DNA from: Haladaptatus sp. DYF46
GTDB taxonomy: Archaea > Halobacteriota > Halobacteria > Halobacteriales > Haladaptataceae
Direction of reading: 5' to 3'
Assembly: GCF_021083305.1 (NCBI RefSeq)
Contig: NZ_JAJFAY010000002.1
Location: 434,001-498,000 of the forward strand
Length of the DNA: 64,000 nucleotides
Within the stretch, counting starts at the first letter, position 1. Every line of letters begins with the position of its first letter. The notes under the pieces are model-generated. The model had not been told where the DNA came from. It worked only from the letters and a program-made list of their open reading frames with translations, and did no database searches. Shown piece after piece: positions 60,118-64,000 of this stretch. The position numbers and the translations under genes are program-made.

Positions 60118-61473
60118 ATGCTCGACAGGAAGTTTATCCGGGACCACCCGGACGAAGTTCGAGAGGGGCTCGAAAACCGCGGCGACGACGTGGATTTGGA
60201 CGGCTTTCTCGATTTGGACGCCGAGTGGCGCGAACTGAAGGCACGGGGTGACGACCTGCGCCACGAACGAAACGAGGTCAGCCGAAGCATCGGCGAGTTG
60301 AAACAGGAAGGAAAGGAAGAGGAAGCACAGGAAGCCATCGAACGTTCGAGCGCGCTGAAGGCGGAACTGGAGGAGGTCGAAGCGAGGACGAACGAACTTG
60401 AGGAGGAACTGGAGGAGCGAATCCTCGAAATCCCGAACGTGCCGCACGAGAGCGTCCCAATCGGTGAAGACGAGGACGACAACGTCGAACAGCGGCGTGA
60501 AGGGTTCGACGACCTGCGCGACCTGCCCGCGAACGTGGTTCCGCACTACGACCTCGGCGAGGAGTTGGACATCATCGACGAGGAACGGGCGGCGAAAACC
60601 ACCGGGAGCGGCTTTTACTTCCTGAAGGGCGACGGGGCGCGACTGGAACACGCCATCATGCAGTTCATGCTGGACGTCCACCGCGAGCAGGAGTACGTGG
60701 ACATCTTCCCACCGATTCCGATCAACAGCGACTCGATGACGGGGACGGGGCAACTGCCGAAGTTCGCCGACGACGCCTACAAACTCGAGGGCGAGGACCT
60801 CTGGCTCTGCCCGACCGCGGAAGTGCCGGTGACGAACATGTACGCCGAGGACATCCTCCTGCGCGACGACCTGCCGCTGAAACATCAGGCCTACACGCCG
60901 AACTTCCGGCGCGAGGCGGGCGAGCACGGCACCGAAACGCGCGGTATCGTGCGCGTCCACCAGTTCAACAAGGTCGAGATGGTGAACTTCGTGGAACCCG
61001 AAGGGAGCTACGACCGACTCGACATCCTGTTGGACGAGGCCGAGGAGGTTCTTCGCCGCCTCGAACTGCCGTACCGCGTTCTCGAACTCTGCACCGGCGA
61101 CCTCGGGTTCAAGGCGACCAAACAGATAGACCTCGAAGTGTGGGCACCGGGCGACGATTTGGAGGACGGCCCGGAGGAAGGAGGCCGCTGGCTCGAAGTC
61201 TCGACCGCCTCGAACTTCGAGGACTTCCAAGCCCGGCGGGCGGGCCTGCGCTACCGCCCCGAGCGCCACGAATCGACGGAGTACCTCCACACGCTGAACG
61301 CCTCGGGACTCGCGCTGCCCCGCGTCATGGTCGCCATTCTGGAGTACTACCAGAACGACGACGGCACGGTGACGGTTCCCGAAGCGCTCCGACCGTACAT
61401 GGGCGGTACGGAAGTCATCGAAGGCCACGACCCCGTCGGCGAGAGCGCCCTCGGGTCGGGCGAACGGGAGTGA
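60118..61473 (+). CDS. serS: Seryl-tRNA synthetase
   Basis: A 451-residue class II aminoacyl-tRNA synthetase. The N-terminal 110 residues form a coiled-coil arm that reads tRNA-Ser (DLRHERNEVSRSIGELKQEG with acidic coiled-coil). The catalytic core has MTGTGQLPKFADDAYKL, CPTAEVPVTNMYAEDIL (motif 2 region, TxE-type), FRREAGEHGTETRGIVRVHQ and GLALPRVMVAILEYYQNDDG (motif 3). The open frame extends seven codons upstream; ATG at 60118 gives the usual MLDRKFIRDHPDEV. It lies downstream of the structured element B. Confidence 0.96.
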   Translation: MLDRKFIRDHPDEVREGLENRGDDVDLDGFLDLDAEWRELKARGDDLRHERNEVSRSIGELKQEGKEEEAQEAIERSSALKAELEEVEARTNELEEELEERILEIPNVPHESVPIGEDEDDNVEQRREGFDDLRDLPANVVPHYDLGEELDIIDEERAAKTTGSGFYFLKGDGARLEHAIMQFMLDVHREQEYVDIFPPIPINSDSMTGTGQLPKFADDAYKLEGEDLWLCPTAEVPVTNMYAEDILLRDDLPLKHQAYTPNFRREAGEHGTETRGIVRVHQFNKVEMVNFVEPEGSYDRLDILLDEAEEVLRRLELPYRVLELCTGDLGFKATKQIDLEVWAPGDDLEDGPEEGGRWLEVSTASNFEDFQARRAGLRYRPERHESTEYLHTLNASGLALPRVMVAILEYYQNDDGTVTVPEALRPYMGGTEVIEGHDPVGESALGSGERE

Positions 61474-61681
61474 GGGCCGCGCGCTTCGCACGCGGGACAG
61501 TATAATGACACTAATGACACATAATACGACACACGACACGCGGTTCGTTTTTCGATTCGTGGAGGTTCCGATCGAATGGGGCAAGGGGAACCGACGACTC
61601 GTCACGAACCTGACCGAACGGATTTACGATTCAAAAGGGAAGTACCGGTATTTATTTCCATAATGAACGATGAGATGGGAT

Positions 61682-62407
61682 ATGATTTCGGTAACAATGG
61701 ACATGGTGCAGTACGACTGTCCATACATCGACGTGACGGACGAGGCGGACGTCTCGTTTCACACCATGCACTGGGATTTCAACGCCGCCCAGCAGAAGTT
61801 GGAGACGAGGATTCTCGTACAGGGCGACGACCGCGGCGCGCTGACGAACGGCCTCTCGGCGTTGCAGGACCACGACCGGATGCTGGAGTTCGAACTCCTC
61901 TCGCGACGGGGCGATACCGCGGTCATCAAGTCGTTCATCGGCCAGACCAACGCGATGCGGACGATTCGAAAACACGACGGCTACATCACCGGCCCGTTTC
62001 GAATCAGCGACGGAAGCGAACTCTGGAGCGTCGGATTCGATTCCGCCGACAACACCGACAACGCCCTCGCCGAATTGGAGACGGGAAACGACTTCAGCGT
62101 CGAGAGCCGAAACGCCACGTCGTTCGAGGAGTACCTCGACGTCATCCAACACCTCGGCGCGGCGAAAAACGTCCTCGACGGCTGTCGCGAACTGTCGAGG
62201 ACGGAGCGTGAAACCCTCCAAACGGCCGTCGACGGGGGGTACTTCGAGACGCCGCGGGACGCGACCCTCGGCACGCTGGCCGAGGAGTTCGACGTTTCGA
62301 AGACGGCGGCCTCGAACAACCTGCGACGGGCGGAGGCGAAGGTACTCGAACGCGTCGTGGCGTCGTTCCCCGAAATCGAGTCCGAGGAGTTGCTGACCCC
62401 CAAGTAG
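61682..62407 (+). CDS. Bacterio-opsin activator-type HTH regulator
   Basis: A 241-residue haloarchaeal regulator. The N-terminal 150 residues form an acidic alpha/beta domain with VQYDCPYIDVTDEADVSFHT near the start. The C-terminal 65 residues are an HTH_10 domain of the Bat family: LSRTERETLQTAVDGGYFET and TLGTLAEEFDVSKTAASNNL with RRAEAKVLERV. Such proteins regulate bop and other energy-related genes, but the target here is unknown. Start could be ATG 61682 or the later MDMVQYDC. A 9-bp tandem repeat TAATGACAC is about 170 bp upstream. Confidence 0.83.
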   Translation: MISVTMDMVQYDCPYIDVTDEADVSFHTMHWDFNAAQQKLETRILVQGDDRGALTNGLSALQDHDRMLEFELLSRRGDTAVIKSFIGQTNAMRTIRKHDGYITGPFRISDGSELWSVGFDSADNTDNALAELETGNDFSVESRNATSFEEYLDVIQHLGAAKNVLDGCRELSRTERETLQTAVDGGYFETPRDATLGTLAEEFDVSKTAASNNLRRAEAKVLERVVASFPEIESEELLTPK

Positions 62408-62469
62408 CTAGCTGGAAATCCAAATTTCCCAAAATCGACGAAACGTCGAAACCAAAACCGAATCCGAAA

Positions 62470-62934
62470 TCAGAACAACCCGTCCGCCGTCTCGACGGCG
62501 ACGTCGACGTGCGAGAGTCGGGGATCGTTTTCGAGCGCCGCCACGTCTTCGACCTGCGAGTCCGCCGTTTTCGTCGCCGAGAGTTCGAACTCGTCGGCGT
62601 CGCCGTCGGTCCACGAAACCGTCAGTTTCGCGCGCCGGAACAGGGTTCCCTCCCGAAGGCGAATCGACCGGACCGAATCGAGCGGAACCGCGAAGTTTCG
62701 CTCGCTGAACGACAGGGCGCGGTCCGGCGTGGCGTCCGTAATCTCCTTCCGGCCGCGTTCGCCCATGTCCGCCCGCAACAGCATGGATTTGAACGACTCG
62801 CCGACGAAACACCAGACGAGTCGCTCGTCCGTGACGAGGAGTTCCCAGTACTCCATCGACGTGGGTCGCTGGCGGAACCACCCCGAGAGGTGGGCGATTT
62901 GCGTTTCGTCCTCGCCGTCTCGTGTGTCGGTCAT
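62470..62934 (-). CDS. Hypothetical PH-like domain protein
   Basis: A 154-residue protein with an acidic N-terminus and a beta-rich core: WELLVTDERLVWCFVGESFK, then LSFSERNFAVPLDSVRSIRL and EGTLFRRAKLTVSWTDGDAD. The pattern (VTDERLVW, then I-x-L strand pairs) resembles bacterial PH-like domains often found in haloarchaeal unknowns. I do not recognise a specific family. The start could be two codons earlier. It is directly downstream of the symporter gene on the same strand, with seven bp between, so they may share a transcript. Confidence 0.6.
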   Translation of the reverse strand: MTDTRDGEDETQIAHLSGWFRQRPTSMEYWELLVTDERLVWCFVGESFKSMLLRADMGERGRKEITDATPDRALSFSERNFAVPLDSVRSIRLREGTLFRRAKLTVSWTDGDADEFELSATKTADSQVEDVAALENDPRLSHVDVAVETADGLF

Positions 62935-62941
62935 GCTCATC

Positions 62942-64000
62942 CTATCCCTCCAGAAGGAGGGCGATGTCCTCCGGAACCGTCCCCCGTTCCTGTGTTACTA
63001 TCGAGACGCCGATGAAGAGCGCGATTGCGACGAGGAGCGCCACGGTTCCGACCGGGAACGAACCGGGGAAGGGGTACAGGTTCGGAACGGTCGTCGCAAT
63101 CCACTCCGCGCCGGAGACCACAAATGCCGGAAGCGATTCGCCCATCCCGGCAACGACTTCCGCGATACTCGGCACCGCACTGTAGAGCAGGTTGACGCCC
63201 AATCCGCCGAGGAGCGCGGCGATAGCACCCTCCTTCGTCGCCCCCTTCCAGTTCAGGCCGAGGGCCGCGATGGCGAAGAACGCCGCCGCGAAGAATCCCC
63301 AACCGATGGTTCCGAGGATGCCGACCAGCGTCTGCGAGTAGAAGACGATGAGCGTCGAAGCGATGGTCAGGCCCGCCAGCGCGGCCTGCGTCACGCGAAG
63401 TTCGGTCCTGTCGTCCTCGATGGGTCGGCCGAGCGCGCGGGGGATGTCGCGGGACACCGCCGCCGCGCCGATGTTGAGGAACGAGTCGCTCGTGCTCATG
63501 ATGGCCGCGAGCAGGGCCGCGAGGATGAGTCCGGCCACGACGCCGGGCGTGTGTTCGAGGACGAAGACCGGTCCCACGACCGACGCGCTCTTCGGGGCCG
63601 CGGTCTGGCCCGCCTCGACCATGGCGCGCATCGACAGACCCGTCGAGAAGGCGAGGAGGCTCGAAATCGCGTACGTCGCCGCCGCGATGGGCGCACCCCA
63701 GCGCAGGATTTTGAGGTTGCGGCTCATGTAGAACTTGGTGACGAGGTGTGGCTGTCCCGCCGCGCCGACGGAGAACAGGATCCACCACCCGAGCGCCGTG
63801 AAGATGGTCGCCGCGGGTGCGCCCATCGCGCCGAACGGCGAGACGAACGCCGGGTCGGCGGTTGCGAGGTTGCGCGAAATCGACCCCATCCCGCCGCCGA
63901 ACGACAGCGCGTAGGCGAAGACGAACAGGGAGCCGACGATCATCGTTATCGCCTGCACGAAGTCCGTCCAGACGCCCGCAATCATGCCGCCGAGCATGCT
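62942..64000 (-). CDS. Sodium/solute symporter (SSS family), N-terminus outside the window
   Basis: The last 350 or so residues of a polytopic symporter; the 5' end continues beyond 64000. The visible part has about nine helices and the SSS signature GWWILFSVGAAGQPHLVTKFYMSRN, together with an APKSASVVGP loop and an ALLAAIMSTSDSFLNIGAA segment (a Na+ site region in the family). Family members import proline, pantothenate, acetate or sugars with sodium; the substrate is unknown. A PH-like hypothetical gene follows. Confidence 0.85.
   Translation of the reverse strand, partial: SMLGGMIAGVWTDFVQAITMIVGSLFVFAYALSFGGGMGSISRNLATADPAFVSPFGAMGAPAATIFTALGWWILFSVGAAGQPHLVTKFYMSRNLKILRWGAPIAAATYAISSLLAFSTGLSMRAMVEAGQTAAPKSASVVGPVFVLEHTPGVVAGLILAALLAAIMSTSDSFLNIGAAAVSRDIPRALGRPIEDDRTELRVTQAALAGLTIASTLIVFYSQTLVGILGTIGWGFFAAAFFAIAALGLNWKGATKEGAIAALLGGLGVNLLYSAVPSIAEVVAGMGESLPAFVVSGAEWIATTVPNLYPFPGSFPVGTVALLVAIALFIGVSIVTQERGTVPEDIALLLEG

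Overview
The window is chromosomal DNA from a haloarchaeon (class Halobacteria). The GC content is high, predicted proteins are strongly acidic, and several secreted proteins carry twin-arginine signals with lipoboxes. Archaeal information-processing genes are present: Rpo7, Spt4, eIF2-gamma, S19e, S24e, S27ae, class I LysRS and a fused Kae1-Bud32. Families known mainly from haloarchaea are also present, including PitA, a bacterio-opsin-activator-type regulator and PGF-CTERM surface proteins. A Haladaptatus-like genus is a guess only. No transposase, integrase, phage module, CRISPR array or rRNA was seen.

Layout. 1-11 kb: housekeeping (truA, a PP-loop protein, PDCD5-like, rps19e, thiL, a site-2 protease, an AEC transporter, moaE, pyrH-lysS). 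11-20 kb: a PDZ site-2 protease, a PadR regulator divergent from pitA, lipoproteins, an acyltransferase, a PQQ-type sugar dehydrogenase and an Nmad3-like protein beside tRNA-Gly. 20-26 kb: nadE, an enoyl-CoA hydratase, tRNA-Thr, secreted beta-propeller and lamin-tail proteins, and a TrkA protein. 26-32 kb: a structured gene-free stretch, a protein with four WHy repeats, a broken lipoprotein gene and a large PGF-CTERM protein. 32-39 kb: two compact archaeal core operons on the minus strand, eif2g-PIN-rpo7-spt4-dpck and rps24e-rps27ae-kae1/bud32. 39-50 kb: an HTH/zinc-ribbon regulator, a frameshifted DUF5787 gene, an ASST-like propeller, an AAA ATPase, two NodB-type deacetylases and Agl23. 50-64 kb: thiolase, a polytopic membrane protein, a cation/proton antiporter, acyl-CoA synthetase, two MBL hydrolases (one further upstream), a UPF0175/DUF3368 pair, serS, a Bat-type regulator and a truncated sodium/solute symporter.

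How genes work together. The minus-strand core cluster at 33.6-38.8 kb combines translation initiation, transcription, ribosomal proteins and the t6A tRNA-modifying machinery. The 41.9-52.7 kb region is rich in cell-surface and envelope functions: PGF-CTERM proteins, deacetylases, and an N-glycan-associated GT-C protein. The 49.8-58.4 kb region has lipid and CoA metabolism genes.

The most unusual signal is non-coding. A structured element of about 250 bp occurs twice, at 40478-40748 on the minus strand and 59673-59914 on the plus strand. The copies share a 23-nt identical block and contain one hairpin whose stem changes in a compensatory way between copies. Other signals are a 58-bp direct repeat that duplicates the 3' end of tRNA-Gly, a hairpin-rich gene-free stretch near 26.4-26.65 kb, and dyads placed as operators upstream of pitA, the AAA ATPase and the UPF0175 gene.
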